Below are positions 10,201 to 18,054 of a DNA stretch of 64,000 bases, piece by piece (the stretch's first letter is position 1; every line of letters begins with the position of its first letter). The position numbers were made by a program, and so were the translations under genes. This stretch comes from Chitinophaga niabensis. GTDB lineage: Bacteria; Bacteroidota; Bacteroidia; Chitinophagales; Chitinophagaceae. The stretch is from the NCBI GenBank assembly GCA_017849435.1, contig JAFIGY010000009.1, forward strand, positions 496,001-560,000. Reading direction: 5' to 3'. The notes under the pieces are model-generated. The model searched no databases. It saw only the letters and a program-made list of their open reading frames with translations, and was not told the DNA's origin.

Positions 10201-10968
10201 ACCGCCCTGCGCCAGGTGAACCTTGCTGCACCCGATACTGCCTGGAACTATAACCTCCACCGCCGCAGCTTCAACGCCTTCGGCGACAGCTGGGATTCAG
10301 TGACCACTGCAGGTTTCAGGGACAGCGACCTGGTACGGTTCAGTATCGATACCGTATGGAAGGGGTCGCGGCAACTGGTAGTGACCACCAGTCCGAATGC
10401 CGCGCCGGAAACGGCCATCAACCAGCCGGTAAACCTGGCCTATTACGAGCTCGGAACCGATGTTTCCATTACCGCTACTGCTGCGGATACGGATGGATGG
10501 GTGAAGAAGGTGGAATTCTTTGCCGGCGCGGAAAAGATCGGTGAGGCCACCGCATCGCCTTACGCCATCACCTGGAAACCGGGAACAGATGGATCATTTG
10601 CGCTGCGAACCAGGGTAACGGATAATGCCGGGGCTTCCCGTTTATCCGACACCGTTGGCATCGTTGTATCAAAGCATACAGTGGGTGGCACTCCGCACAG
10701 CGCATTGGAAGAGGCGCTTCGGGGCGTATTGATATTCCCCAACCCCACGAGAGGCTGGGTGAACCTGATCATCCCGAATGTCGTTTACCGCACGGCCGTA
10801 GTACGGGTGCTCAGTACCAATGGTCTGGTCATCTACCAGCAGAACCTTTCGGAATCTGCTATGAAAGTGGTACACCGGATCGACCTGAGCGCGCAGCCGC
10901 CAGGGATCTACTTTGTACAATTGATTATTGCCAACAAAGCCGTAACAACCAAGGTTGTGAAGCTGTAA
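4300..10968 (+). CDS. Giant S8 (subtilisin-like) protease with three LamG modules and a T9SS sorting domain
   Basis: Secreted 2,222-residue multidomain protein. A signal peptide (MKKKLLFMPFAALCLYGTAL) leads into a propeptide-like region to about residue 215. The S8 catalytic domain spans about 230-500, with likely triad Asp246 (RESDG), His271 (TSHATG) and Ser426 (EGTSFAAP), and Asn357 in the SSGNSG oxyanion motif. A jelly-roll/Fn3-like stretch follows. LamG/concanavalin-like modules lie at about 905-1075, 1348-1518 and 1703-1873; the last two belong to a 355-residue duplicated unit. A bacterial Ig-like domain (about 2030-2130) precedes a type A T9SS C-terminal domain beginning FPNPTRG. The protein is probably exported by the type IX system and anchored or released at the surface. 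The target is unknown; LamG modules suggest adhesion to glycans or proteins. A strong terminator follows. Confidence 0.92.
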   Translation: MKKKLLFMPFAALCLYGTALAQTKPPSQKDYGILHVNGRKAPPAASARQARTITPEVFGKDQYYLVQLYDIPDEARKSQLLQQGIELLEYFPNYAYYAWFSKDIPLESLEQRQIRTVLRLDSSLKLSPELLSGNYPAYALHNGVLQLDVTVFAKADMIAVADRLSKAGMSVKPLEPGSRILHIGAPVMLLQALITEPQVQYIAPTPPAPTPEFDQNNFGRSNVINSGFNGLSYNGKGITTMVRESDGVNDNIDFGGRLDVRTAEPGDITSHATGCADRLGNAGNTDPSKRSNAWGANILSMGGGNLFTMYDDPSLRLRIVNMSYGWGTDAGYNGESSDHDRLMRTRPEAMLVYSSGNSGTAVTNGGKYNGIAGWGNLTGNPKHAKNLLVVSGTNYEDVFYTWTCSGPAYDGRVKPELSIEGSEGTSFAAPKVAGIMAVLYDAFKTETGSAAVRSGLIKGILMNTADDIHNPGIDFKTGYGRPNVRRAYQVIKQRQFLTDSLANLGTKNFTIPVPAGVKQLRVMLYWADYEAAPGAAKALVNDLDLRVTDPGSNVTLPWVLDTTANPVNLNLPPTRNEDHINNTEQVTIDDPVAGNYTVNVSGYQVPQGVQEFYIVYELVKDAVLMSFPIGGESLVPGAQEYIRWDAYGNTSTFDLEYSTNAGGSWNTIATGLAAASRAYKWTVPATAAKYLIRVKRGTQADTTKTFNIFPVPANLKVDWACADQMQLRWNKTPQTQEYEVFRMGAKYMEPVGRTSDTVMMISADSSKAEWVAVRAIGINGEEGLRSNAVQKEKGTYRCNSLYSGIALNVRRDSALLTGSVNPHGQAITNLAMEYGATTAYGSQVSIPGTYTGVNDIAVQQDVPIALTGSEAWHFRIKGELNGTVVYGDDRLFQAAPGFSLKFTGSEAAVLGSNTPIDGAKSRTVAVWAKADAFTDGGIFSTGATGTTYTEFSFRTIPTDNVWRAQFWNNNKDFTLPNSKGEWHHYALTFNGTNVSFYYDGALQSTWAAALNTKNGNFNLGIWNGNKFQGEIDEVSVWNAALSADQVRKLMHHHLKGNEPNLVYYANFDNFETESYELVNRKEIVTSGTPAKVKTFFPAGPGMTATGTESASGLSLANASIAYNAQNAAQVAVSNISLGNYTNKGLPGTYTALSKGYWTTHRYGTGNLGMNITLKVDQPLTGITPSKVILMGKDPYSAGKWRFIALAASLDTTAGTVTFNNLNEYTQLLPLSVDSAFLTSTQDSLRLTDARTGVTTAPAVFSLSGVNIGDSVKVTAPAGYLVSLWADSVYRSSLSFAPTSGLVKDVKVYTRFSPATAGIYAGDIQMRVGDSVMTKVAVRQQGVTPETSAGKAMSFSGNADYLEIENLNWKPTEFTIEWWLKARSFKNYNQSIGNGWGSFLVHADATKAYNIGVANNAASRMKIDSAFADLNTWHHYAYTFSNGAAKIYRDGVLMDSKTASTYPPTWSTFRIGSADGNTIDGEMEEFRMWSTARTQQEIRENMHLTLQGNESGLKLYLQFQDTEKGVADLSNNAYSVRKGGSPVRVNSAVPVASGISQTKTINATGYTLFEKTNIGLNFDNGTTPDGEVVISKLSAPPDGTVSPAPLGGVYWVINNFGNNRNYTGLKQLRIDSLHQLGDDTTMGGIYSAYGRRFNDVGNTWTLKAKSSAVLNDQLVFSPDSAAGWTATGQFVLNKLATAAPDTLAGTAFRFNGTPGYLDVQNLNWKPTSFTIEWWIKANSAKNYNQSIGNGWGSFLVHAGSGKDMSIGVANNSNSRMNVPGAFNEPGTWHHYAYTFSNGAAKIYRDGVLIDSRPASAMPPQWNNFRIGSNDGNTLDGDLDEFRMWSVARTEQEIRENMHHTLQGNEAGLKLYLQCHGAMPGYITDVTGNHYVISINGSVASVASTVPVAKGVSQTLSASGTLNFDQAGLQLDMDSAATVMVSRLNTQPDGPLNARPYWIVHQFDGGRQLTALRQVNLAAPDTAWNYNLHRRSFNAFGDSWDSVTTAGFRDSDLVRFSIDTVWKGSRQLVVTTSPNAAPETAINQPVNLAYYELGTDVSITATAADTDGWVKKVEFFAGAEKIGEATASPYAITWKPGTDGSFALRTRVTDNAGASRLSDTVGIVVSKHTVGGTPHSALEEALRGVLIFPNPTRGWVNLIIPNVVYRTAVVRVLSTNGLVIYQQNLSESAMKVVHRIDLSAQPPGIYFVQLIIANKAVTTKVVKL
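8341..9916 (+). repeat. Intragenic duplication of a LamG-containing unit
   Basis: Copy 1 begins at 8341 and copy 2 at 9406, an offset of 1,065 bases (355 codons). The first 510 bases of each encode nearly the same LamG module; IGNGWGSFLVHA and YAYTFSNGAAKIYRDGVL are identical in both. The remainder of the unit is more diverged. Confidence 0.85.
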
Positions 10969-10982
10969 AGGCGATTGTGAAG

Positions 10983-11017
10983 AAAAAGGGGGAAAGTCGA
11001 AAGGCTTTCCCCCTTTT
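10983..11017 (+). terminator. Strong rho-independent terminator after the protease gene
   Basis: AAAAAGGGGGAAAG pairs with CTTTCCCCCTTTTT around an 8-nt loop, 15 bases after the protease stop codon, with the T-run built into the stem. Confidence 0.85.
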
Positions 11018-11063
11018 TGCATTCTGCGAAAAAGATTATTTTTATTCCTATATTTTCAACACC

Positions 11064-12419
11064 ATGCGTTCATTTCTCTGCGCGATCCTCATCTGCATTA
11101 CCGCTACTGCTTCCGCCCAGCAGTTCAAAAAAGGCGACCGGGTTTGCTTTGTTGGCAACAGTATTACCCACAACGGCGATTACTGGCATAACGTACAATT
11201 GTACTACGCCACCAGGTATCCGCAATTGAACGTGGAGTTCTACAACTGCGGCATTTCCGGTGATGTCACGGGTGGCATCCTGCGCCGGATGGATAGCGAT
11301 ATTCTCATTCACCGGCCCACCTGGGCAGTGATCATGATCGGGATGAACGATGTGAATCGCCCTTTATATGATGCAAAGCGGAAAGACGAGCCGGGTATTA
11401 AAGAGAAGCAGGAAGAAGCGCTCGCCGTTTACCGGCAGAATCTCGATAGTATCATCAGGGTTTTGCAGGGCAAGGGGGTGAAGGTCATCCTGCAAACGCC
11501 GTCTATCTATGATCAAACCTCAAAAATGGCCTCCAATAACCTCTTTGGCGTAAATGACGCTTTAAAGGTTTGCGCTGGTTATGTGAAAGAGTTTGCGGAA
11601 AAATATAAAACGCAGGTGGTGGATTACTGGACGATGCTCACCACGCTCAACGCCACGGTACAACAAACGGATTCTACCGCCACGCTGATCGGAACCGATC
11701 GGGTGCATCCCGGGGGCGTAGGGCATCTGCTGATGGCCCGGGAATTTCTGAAAACGATCAAATCCCCTGCTGTTGTAGCTAGTATTGTGGCAGATCAGAA
11801 CACGAAGCTTAGTAAGGAAAAGAGTGCGCAATGCGATTTTGCGGATTTCATCCGAAAGGGCAGCGATGAGATCACATTCACCGCCACAGAAAAAGCCCTG
11901 CCATTCCCGATCCGCGACGATCAGGAAAAAGTGCCGGAGATGGTACCGTTTACGGATGAACTGAACCGTGAAATGCTCATTTTCAATTATCTCACGCCGG
12001 GATATTATACGCTGCAGATCGATACAGTAGAGATCGGAAGATATTTTTCAGGGGAGCTGCAAAGAGGCGTTAACCTCGCGATCATTGAAAAAGCACCGCA
12101 ATACCAGCAGGCGCAGAAGGTGAGAGCCCTGTTGCAAAAGAGCTGGCAGTTCGAAGGCCAGATCCGCAACCTGCGGCTGATGGAGTATCGTCATCTTGCA
12201 AACGTGCCGGGGAAAGAGAACCTCGACAACGTCCGCAAGTATTACGATAAAGAACTGGCACAGAAACCGGACACCGACGGTCAGAAAAAGAACGTCAAAC
12301 AATACCTCGAGAATAAACCTAAGGAAGCTGACCTGATGGCGAAATGGAAAAGCGTGCTGGATTCTTTGCCTATATTGAACAAGCCGGTGGCACACAAATA
12401 TGTGCTGAAGAAAAGCTGA
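11064..12419 (+). CDS. Secreted SGNH/GDSL-family hydrolase
   Basis: A 451-residue exported esterase or lipase-like enzyme. The signal peptide is MRSFLCAILICITATASAQ. SGNH blocks are visible: block I GNSITHNGD with nucleophile Ser33, block II NCGISGD, block III GMNDV and block V DRVHPGG with the catalytic Asp and His. The fold usually hydrolyses acyl esters on carbohydrates or lipids. A C-terminal extension of about 190 residues, rich in Lys/Glu and lacking a family I know, follows the catalytic domain. The frame is open upstream to 10977, but that would overlap the terminator of the previous gene; the ATG at 11064 starts the signal peptide. It converges on the next gene with a 2-base gap. Confidence 0.85.
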   Translation: MRSFLCAILICITATASAQQFKKGDRVCFVGNSITHNGDYWHNVQLYYATRYPQLNVEFYNCGISGDVTGGILRRMDSDILIHRPTWAVIMIGMNDVNRPLYDAKRKDEPGIKEKQEEALAVYRQNLDSIIRVLQGKGVKVILQTPSIYDQTSKMASNNLFGVNDALKVCAGYVKEFAEKYKTQVVDYWTMLTTLNATVQQTDSTATLIGTDRVHPGGVGHLLMAREFLKTIKSPAVVASIVADQNTKLSKEKSAQCDFADFIRKGSDEITFTATEKALPFPIRDDQEKVPEMVPFTDELNREMLIFNYLTPGYYTLQIDTVEIGRYFSGELQRGVNLAIIEKAPQYQQAQKVRALLQKSWQFEGQIRNLRLMEYRHLANVPGKENLDNVRKYYDKELAQKPDTDGQKKNVKQYLENKPKEADLMAKWKSVLDSLPILNKPVAHKYVLKKS

Positions 12420-12421
12420 TC

Positions 12422-12871
12422 CTATTCCCGGGCATCATTCACTTCTATCCAATACCCGTCAGGGTCCTGGAGGTAGATCTGTTTTACACCATCTACGCGA
12501 ACGGTGAGCTTTTTCTTTTCTCCCGCCCAGTTGATGTATTCCAATCCTGCTTTGTCCAGTCTTTCAATAAAAGCTTCCACGGAAGGTACGCTGAAACAGA
12601 TGTGGGTACCACGATCCCCTTCATGACGGGCTTTGGCGCCGGCAATAAGATGCAGGTGGCAGGCGGGTCCGATGGAGAACCAGGTATGCTTTCCATCGTG
12701 GAAGGGCTCGGGAATGGTGTCCAGCCCGAGGAGGTCCCGGTAAAAGGTGGTAGCTTTTGCGAGGTCCTGTACGCTCAATGCAATATGGTTCAACGGCGGC
12801 CGCAGTTTTTTTTGCGCGAAGACGGCCGTGGTGGCAAGCATGCAACAGCAGAGAAAGAGTATCTTTTTCAT
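12422..12871 (-). CDS. Secreted VOC (glyoxalase/bleomycin-resistance fold) protein
   Basis: A 149-residue protein of the vicinal oxygen chelate superfamily with a signal peptide (MKKILFLCCCMLATTAVFAQ). One VOC domain fills the mature protein: LNHIALSVQDLAKATTFYRD at its start, THICFSVPSVEAFIERL in the middle and IYLQDPDGYWIEVND at the end. The positions of His in NHIAL, His in THICF and Glu in YWIEV match the metal ligands of the fold. VOC enzymes include glyoxalases, dioxygenases and resistance proteins; an exported one is less common, and the substrate cannot be deduced. ATG at 12871 is preferred over the upstream ATG at 12883 because it opens the signal peptide. Confidence 0.85.
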   Translation of the reverse strand: MKKILFLCCCMLATTAVFAQKKLRPPLNHIALSVQDLAKATTFYRDLLGLDTIPEPFHDGKHTWFSIGPACHLHLIAGAKARHEGDRGTHICFSVPSVEAFIERLDKAGLEYINWAGEKKKLTVRVDGVKQIYLQDPDGYWIEVNDARE

Positions 12872-12887
12872 AACGATGTACAAGATA

Positions 12888-13838
12888 CTATTTTTGAACC
12901 CTTTCTTTCAAAGCTTTCAGTTCTTTTTCCATTTCAATGAGATGAAGGGTGAGTTCTTCCACTTTCTTCAGCAGCGCCACGTTTATTTCCGCAACATCCA
13001 TATCGTTCTTCTTTATTTCCGCTGCGGAGGGAATCCCGGGGAGATGTTTGTTTTGTTTGATGAATTGTTCTACTGCGCTTAATTTCATCGGCTTGTAATC
13101 TTCATCGAACACATAATCCGGCCAGGCGGTTTGCAGTTTCACTTTTATTTTTTCCGCGATCATGTTCCCGGCCACGGCGAGTTTATAGCCTTTGGAATCG
13201 TCCGTGCCGATGCCTACGTTGCCGTTTACGGAGAGCATATTGGCCCCTGCATTGGAGAATCCGCCCAGCGCCAGTCTGCCATTGGGATCGATAACAACAG
13301 GTAATGGAACTGCACTGGCCTGATGGGATTTGGAGACTATAAAGCGTGGCCTGATAAGCGAGGAAGATACTACGGCGGTGTTTGGATATTCCCATAATTC
13401 AAATGAATTGGGTTCTACACCGAATCCGCCGCCAACAGCAGCAGTCTGCACAGCCCAGCTGTAAGTGCCTCCGCCGGTTCCCCGGTTTTCCAGTATGAGT
13501 TGGCTCAGTAATGGGGTCTGATCATTGCCCGGATCAGCATTTACGATCAACATGTTTCTGCCTGCCACACTTCCGTTTACATGGAGTGTGGTAACCGGAT
13601 TGTCGATTCCAATCCCCACTTTCCCGTCCTGCCGGAAAGTAGCGCCATTGATCTTGAAATACTTGTTGCTGTAGGAGCTCCAGATCAAATTGGTGTTTGT
13701 GTCCTGCGCCGCATTCCAGTGATTGAGATTCCCGGTAAAGATCGTCGTCTTGTTATTAAAAGAAAATGGCCCATCCTGCGCTTTCGCAAAAGAAGAGACA
13801 GCCATAAAAGCCATCAGGCTAACGAACACTTTTTTCAT
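12888..13838 (-). CDS. Secreted GIGT-motif protein with a C-terminal coiled coil (tail-fibre-like)
   Basis: A 316-residue exported protein with signal peptide MKKVFVSLMAFMAVSSFAKAQ. It carries two beta-strand blocks with the signature VGIGIDNPVTTLHVNGSV and NVGIGTDDSKGYKLAVAG, then a helical end (HLPGIPSAAEIKKN ... LLKKVEELTLHLIEMEKEL) predicted to form a coiled coil. This architecture is widespread in Bacteroidota and resembles tail-fibre/S74-like trimeric proteins, where the last segment helps assembly. No phage genes lie nearby, so a surface or secreted structural role is more likely than a phage tail. No catalytic motif is visible. It is separated by 16 bases from the VOC gene and is probably co-transcribed with it. 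Confidence 0.7.
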   Translation of the reverse strand: MKKVFVSLMAFMAVSSFAKAQDGPFSFNNKTTIFTGNLNHWNAAQDTNTNLIWSSYSNKYFKINGATFRQDGKVGIGIDNPVTTLHVNGSVAGRNMLIVNADPGNDQTPLLSQLILENRGTGGGTYSWAVQTAAVGGGFGVEPNSFELWEYPNTAVVSSSLIRPRFIVSKSHQASAVPLPVVIDPNGRLALGGFSNAGANMLSVNGNVGIGTDDSKGYKLAVAGNMIAEKIKVKLQTAWPDYVFDEDYKPMKLSAVEQFIKQNKHLPGIPSAAEIKKNDMDVAEINVALLKKVEELTLHLIEMEKELKALKERVQK

Positions 13839-13872
13839 AAAATATAGAGATTTTAAAAACACAAAATACACC

Positions 13873-14211
13873 TCATTTCCGGTTATACAAAGGTGCCCGT
13901 TTAGGCAGTTGTAAAGGCACAATGAGGAGGATGGACATACAGAACGCCACACTGATCAGGATACTTTCCGTTACCACCAGACCTGCCTTTAACCGGTACG
14001 CTTCGTCTGTCATCACTAAAAAAGAATAGATCGATAAAAATAGCATGAACCCGCCGGCGGCCATCCTGACAATCGTATGCCGGATGAACAGGAGCAGGGA
14101 AAAGATCAATAGCATGATAAAGGCGAAAGGCGACTGCCAAAGCAATAGTATCGCGCAAATGATGAAAAAGATGCAGGGAAGGTAATGTCTGAACAGGGTC
14201 ACTTTTTTCAT
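13873..14211 (-). CDS. Small integral membrane protein of unknown function
   Basis: 112 residues with about four hydrophobic segments (near residues 10-25, 28-43, 50-66 and 82-100) and basic loops such as LLFIRHTIVRM. The compact size resembles small inner-membrane proteins of unknown role; I recognise no family. It lies just upstream of the GIGT-motif protein gene on the same strand with a gap of about 34 bases and may be the first gene of that unit. Confidence 0.55.
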   Translation of the reverse strand: MKKVTLFRHYLPCIFFIICAILLLWQSPFAFIMLLIFSLLLFIRHTIVRMAAGGFMLFLSIYSFLVMTDEAYRLKAGLVVTESILISVAFCMSILLIVPLQLPKRAPLYNRK

Positions 14212-14329
14212 GGTATTGGGATTAAGTACATGAAAGATAAGGTGTTCTGCCGGTTTTTCCTATAGTATCTTTATGATTATTTTTGTCGGGATGAATCCGC
14301 CGCCTATAAAAATAGTGCTTACAATTGGC

Positions 14330-14337
14330 TAATTTTG
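14330..14337 (+). promoter_or_regulatory. Bacteroidota-type -7 element TAATTTTG before gnd
   Basis: An exact TAnnTTTG match followed by C, 27 bases upstream of the gnd ATG. It would give a short leader of about 20 nt, typical for Bacteroidota. No clear -33 box is seen at the expected distance. Confidence 0.5.
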
Positions 14338-14363
14338 CGGCTCATTACTGTTAATGATTCTAT

Positions 14364-15782
14364 ATGGCAAACAGCATGTATGATTTTGGCATGATCGGCC
14401 TGGGCGTGATGGGAAGGAACCTTCTGCTCAATATGGCGGATCATGGATTTGCCGTGATCGGCTTTGATAAAGACACAGAAAAGGCGCAGGCCCTGGAATC
14501 CGCTGCCACAGCGGGGACCCGTGTAAAAGGTGTAGTGGCGCTCGCGGAAATGATCAGCCGGCTGGAACGTCCCCGCCGCGTGATGATGCTGGTGCCTGCC
14601 GGTCAGCCGGTAGATGATGTACTGGAGTCCCTCAAACCCTTGCTGGAACCGGGAGATATCGTCATAGACGGGGGGAATTCCCATTATACTGACACCCTCC
14701 GCCGTGTAACCGCTATGAAAGCCGCCGGTTTTCATTTCATGGGAGTAGGCGTCTCCGGAGGCGAACAGGGCGCCCGTACCGGTCCGAGCATCATGCCCGG
14801 AGGCGACCAGGAAGCATATACCCACGTAAAACCAATGCTGGAAGCTATTTCCGCCAAAGTGAACGGAGAACCCTGCGTGGCTTATCTGGGCAAGGGCGCG
14901 GCAGGCCACTATGTGAAAATGGTGCATAACGGCATCGAATATGCCATCATGCAGCTTATCAGCGAAAGCTATCGCCTGCTGAAGTCCGCCGGACTGGATA
15001 ACGACCAGCTCCACCAAGTCTACAAGGAATGGAACGAAGGGCCCATGCAATCTTTCCTCCTGGAGATCACCGCAGATATCTTCCTGCAAAACGACGATAA
15101 ATCCGGTCTGCGGCTCATAGACCTGATCTCGGACAAAGCCGGGTCAAAAGGCACTGGTAAATGGACCTCGCAAGATGCCATGGACCTCGCCGTGCCTGTT
15201 ACCATTATCGATACGGCTGTTTCCATGCGCACAATTTCCGCTTACAAAGAAGAAAGGGTACAGGCATCCAAACTTTATAAAGAACCGCATCTTCCTATCC
15301 CGGCAGAAACGAAATTGTTCATTTCCCAGGTGAAAGAAGCCCTGCAATTCGCTACTATCATGTGCTACGCGCAGGGAATGGCGATGCTGCATACGGCTTC
15401 CTCCGCGCTGGACATGGATATTCCGCTGCCGGAAGCCGTAAAGGTATGGCGTGGCGGATGTATCATCCGGTCTGCCCTCCTCGGCACCTTCTACACCGCG
15501 CTCAAAGACGCGCCGGAACTGCCGAACCTGTTGCTGAACAATACAGTGGCCGGTCTGATCAGTGGGAAAGAACATAATATGCGGGCCGTAGTGGTACAGG
15601 CCGCCCAGGCGGGTTTACCGGCCGCAGGTTTCATGGCCGCACTCTCTTATTTCGATGCTTACCGCAGCGAAAAACTACCCACCAATCTGGTGCAGGCGCA
15701 AAGAGATTATTTCGGCGCGCATACTTATCAGCGTATAGACATGCCCGGTAGTTTCCATACCACCTGGCAACACCATTCATAA
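14364..15782 (+). CDS. gnd: 6-phosphogluconate dehydrogenase, decarboxylating
   Basis: Oxidises 6-phosphogluconate to ribulose 5-phosphate with CO2 release and NADPH formation, in the cytoplasm. 472 residues, the normal length for the family. The Rossmann motif GLGVMGRNLLLNMADHG is at about residues 12-28, and the substrate motif GVGVSGGEQGARTGPSIMPG follows in the middle of the N-terminal half. The catalytic KMVHNGIEYAIMQ block carries Lys185 and Glu192. It is first in an operon with zwf (14-base gap) and pgl, so the three oxidative pentose phosphate enzymes are made together. The NADP preference is the family norm and was not deduced from a specific residue. Confidence 0.97.
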   Translation: MANSMYDFGMIGLGVMGRNLLLNMADHGFAVIGFDKDTEKAQALESAATAGTRVKGVVALAEMISRLERPRRVMMLVPAGQPVDDVLESLKPLLEPGDIVIDGGNSHYTDTLRRVTAMKAAGFHFMGVGVSGGEQGARTGPSIMPGGDQEAYTHVKPMLEAISAKVNGEPCVAYLGKGAAGHYVKMVHNGIEYAIMQLISESYRLLKSAGLDNDQLHQVYKEWNEGPMQSFLLEITADIFLQNDDKSGLRLIDLISDKAGSKGTGKWTSQDAMDLAVPVTIIDTAVSMRTISAYKEERVQASKLYKEPHLPIPAETKLFISQVKEALQFATIMCYAQGMAMLHTASSALDMDIPLPEAVKVWRGGCIIRSALLGTFYTALKDAPELPNLLLNNTVAGLISGKEHNMRAVVVQAAQAGLPAAGFMAALSYFDAYRSEKLPTNLVQAQRDYFGAHTYQRIDMPGSFHTTWQHHS

Positions 15783-15796
15783 TTTTTATCGTTTTT

Positions 15797-17308
15797 ATGC
15801 AAAATCATAAACGTCCGCCAGCCTCCATCCTCTTCATTTTCGGCGGCAGCGGCGACCTGAACTACCGGAAGCTGACACCTGCTTTATACAATCTGTTCCT
15901 GGATGAATGGATGCCGGAGAAATTTGCCATCGTGGGGATTGGAAGATCGGAATACAGCGCGGAGGATTACCGCAGTCACCTGCAGGAAGGCATTCAGAAT
16001 TTTTCCCGCAGAAAAGCCGAGCAGAACGGCCATTACCAGGAATTCTTCGATCACGTGAGCTATCTGCAGCTGGATGCGGGAGATCTTGCCGCATACCAGC
16101 GTATCGCGGATTGCGTGCAGGCGAAAGAAACGGAGTGGGGAACGCATCCCAACGTGATCTTCTACCTCGCCGTGGCGCCGCAACTGGTGCCTACGATCGC
16201 GCAGGAACTGGGAACACTCAACCTCTGTAAAGATAAAGGCACCACACGCATCGTGATCGAAAAACCCTTCGGCCACGATCTCGACAGCGCCCACGAACTC
16301 AACGCCCTCCTGAAAGGGCTCTTCGCGGAAGAGCAGATCTTTCGCATCGACCATTACCTCGGCAAGGAAACCGTACAGAACATCCTCGCCCTGCGTTTCG
16401 CCAACGCACTGTTCGAGCCGACCTGGAACCGTCACTATATCGACCACATCCAGATCACGGCTGCGGAAAGCGTGGGATTGGAAGGCCGGGGAGGCTATTA
16501 TGAACATTCCGGCGCGCTGCGGGATATGGTACAGAACCACATCCTGCAGTTACTCTGCATGGTTGCGATGGAAGCGCCCGTTTCCTTCGATGCCAACGAG
16601 ATCAGGAACAAAAAAGTGGATGTGCTCAACGCCATCCGTCCCATCCGCAAGGAAGATGTGCATGACAACGCCGTTCGCGGACAATATGCCGGCGGATGGA
16701 TGAAAGGCAAACAGGTAGTAGGGTACCGGGAAGAAAAAGATGTGGATCCGGATTCCAACACCGAAACATACGCCGCCGTAAAATTCTATATCGATAACTG
16801 GCGCTGGGAAGGCGTGCCGTTCTATGTACGGACGGGCAAATTCATGCACCAGAAATCTACCCATATCACCATCCAGTTCAAACAGGCGCCCACTTTCGCT
16901 TTCCCTGCGGAAGCCGCGGAATCCTGGCGTCCGAACCGCCTGACCATCAGCATTCAACCGGAAATGGATATCCGTATCCGCTTCCAGGCCAAGCGCCCGG
17001 GCCAGACCATGACGCTCGATCCCGTTAACATGACCTTCAACTATGAAGGATCTGACGACCATACGCCGGAAGCTTATGAAACGCTGCTGCTGGACGTAAT
17101 GGAAGGAGATGCCACGCTTTTCATGCGTGGCGACCAGGTGGAAGCGGCCTGGAAAGTGATCATGCCGATACTGGATACCTGGGAATCCCGGACTCCGCAG
17201 GATTTCCCGAACTATGTACCCGATTCATGGGGGCCGGAAGATGCAGACGCGCTGATCGCGCGGGATGGCCATTCCTGGATCAATCTCCTTACCGAGAAAG
17301 CAAAATAG
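15797..17308 (+). CDS. zwf: Glucose-6-phosphate 1-dehydrogenase
   Basis: Oxidises glucose 6-phosphate to 6-phosphoglucono-1,5-lactone, the entry step of the oxidative pentose phosphate pathway. 503 residues, full length. The dinucleotide motif GGSGDLNYRKL is near residues 15-25 (the usual form is GASGDL). EKPFGHD and the active-site signature RIDHYLGKE at 183-191, with the catalytic His186 region, are intact. It sits between gnd and pgl, with a gap of only 5 bases to pgl. The order gnd-zwf-pgl gives the whole oxidative branch in one transcript. Confidence 0.97.
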   Translation: MQNHKRPPASILFIFGGSGDLNYRKLTPALYNLFLDEWMPEKFAIVGIGRSEYSAEDYRSHLQEGIQNFSRRKAEQNGHYQEFFDHVSYLQLDAGDLAAYQRIADCVQAKETEWGTHPNVIFYLAVAPQLVPTIAQELGTLNLCKDKGTTRIVIEKPFGHDLDSAHELNALLKGLFAEEQIFRIDHYLGKETVQNILALRFANALFEPTWNRHYIDHIQITAAESVGLEGRGGYYEHSGALRDMVQNHILQLLCMVAMEAPVSFDANEIRNKKVDVLNAIRPIRKEDVHDNAVRGQYAGGWMKGKQVVGYREEKDVDPDSNTETYAAVKFYIDNWRWEGVPFYVRTGKFMHQKSTHITIQFKQAPTFAFPAEAAESWRPNRLTISIQPEMDIRIRFQAKRPGQTMTLDPVNMTFNYEGSDDHTPEAYETLLLDVMEGDATLFMRGDQVEAAWKVIMPILDTWESRTPQDFPNYVPDSWGPEDADALIARDGHSWINLLTEKAK

Positions 17309-17313
17309 CAGAC

Positions 17314-18042
17314 ATGCAATTACACCTCGCCAAAGATCCGCAGCAGCTGAGCGATAACCTCGCTGCATTCGTTAGTCAATATATACAGGACGTACTGCAA
17401 CGGCAGGAGCGCTTCACGTTCGCACTCTCCGGCGGCAATACGCCCAAAGCCCTGTACGCCCTGCTGGCAAAAGAACCTTATCTCCAGATGATCGACTGGC
17501 ACAGGGTGCATTTTTTCTGGGGAGATGAAAGGGCCGTTCCTTTTGAAGATGCCCGCAACAACGCCCGCATGGCTTATGATGTGCTGCTGGACAAAGTGAA
17601 TGCTTTGCCGGAGAACATTCACGTTATGCGTACAGACATCGATCCGGAAGCTTCCGCTGCCGCTTACGAAAAGACCCTCCATCAATACTTTTCCGGGAAA
17701 GAAAATACATTCGACCTCGTACTGCTCGGTATGGGAGACGACGGGCATACCCTGTCGCTTTTTCCCGGCCTGCCCATTGTGCATGAAAAGAAAGCCTGGG
17801 TGAAAGCTTTCTGGCTGCAGGCGCAGGACATGTATCGTATCACGCTTACAGCGCCTGTCACTAATCGCGCTTCCTGCGTGGTGTTCATGGCCACGGGTGA
17901 AGGCAAGGCCCTCACCCTTCAGAGCGTCCTCAACGGCGCACCGGACCCTGACCGCTTCCCTTCCCAGCTGATCCGTCCCGAGAACGGCGAGCTGCACTGG
18001 TTTGTAGACGAAGCAGCGGCCAGCGCATTACATGGAAGATGA
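17314..18042 (+). CDS. pgl: 6-phosphogluconolactonase (DevB/SOL type)
   Basis: Hydrolyses 6-phosphogluconolactone to 6-phosphogluconate. 242 residues of the glucosamine-isomerase-like fold. Recognisable blocks are FALSGGNTPKALYALL near residues 40-55, WGDERAVPFEDARNN, and LLGMGDDGHTLSLFPG, which holds the conserved Asp/His of the lactonase site. The frame runs upstream into the end of zwf to 17227, but the ATG at 17314, five bases after the zwf stop, gives the normal family N-terminus. It is the last gene of the gnd-zwf-pgl operon and is followed by a strong hairpin terminator. Confidence 0.95.
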   Translation: MQLHLAKDPQQLSDNLAAFVSQYIQDVLQRQERFTFALSGGNTPKALYALLAKEPYLQMIDWHRVHFFWGDERAVPFEDARNNARMAYDVLLDKVNALPENIHVMRTDIDPEASAAAYEKTLHQYFSGKENTFDLVLLGMGDDGHTLSLFPGLPIVHEKKAWVKAFWLQAQDMYRITLTAPVTNRASCVVFMATGEGKALTLQSVLNGAPDPDRFPSQLIRPENGELHWFVDEAAASALHGR

Positions 18043-18054
18043 TATTATTATCCA

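Noticed and set aside
12888-13838. GIGT-motif protein as a prophage tail fibre
   Set aside because: No phage structural, integrase or lysis genes are nearby; such proteins are common as secreted proteins in Bacteroidota.
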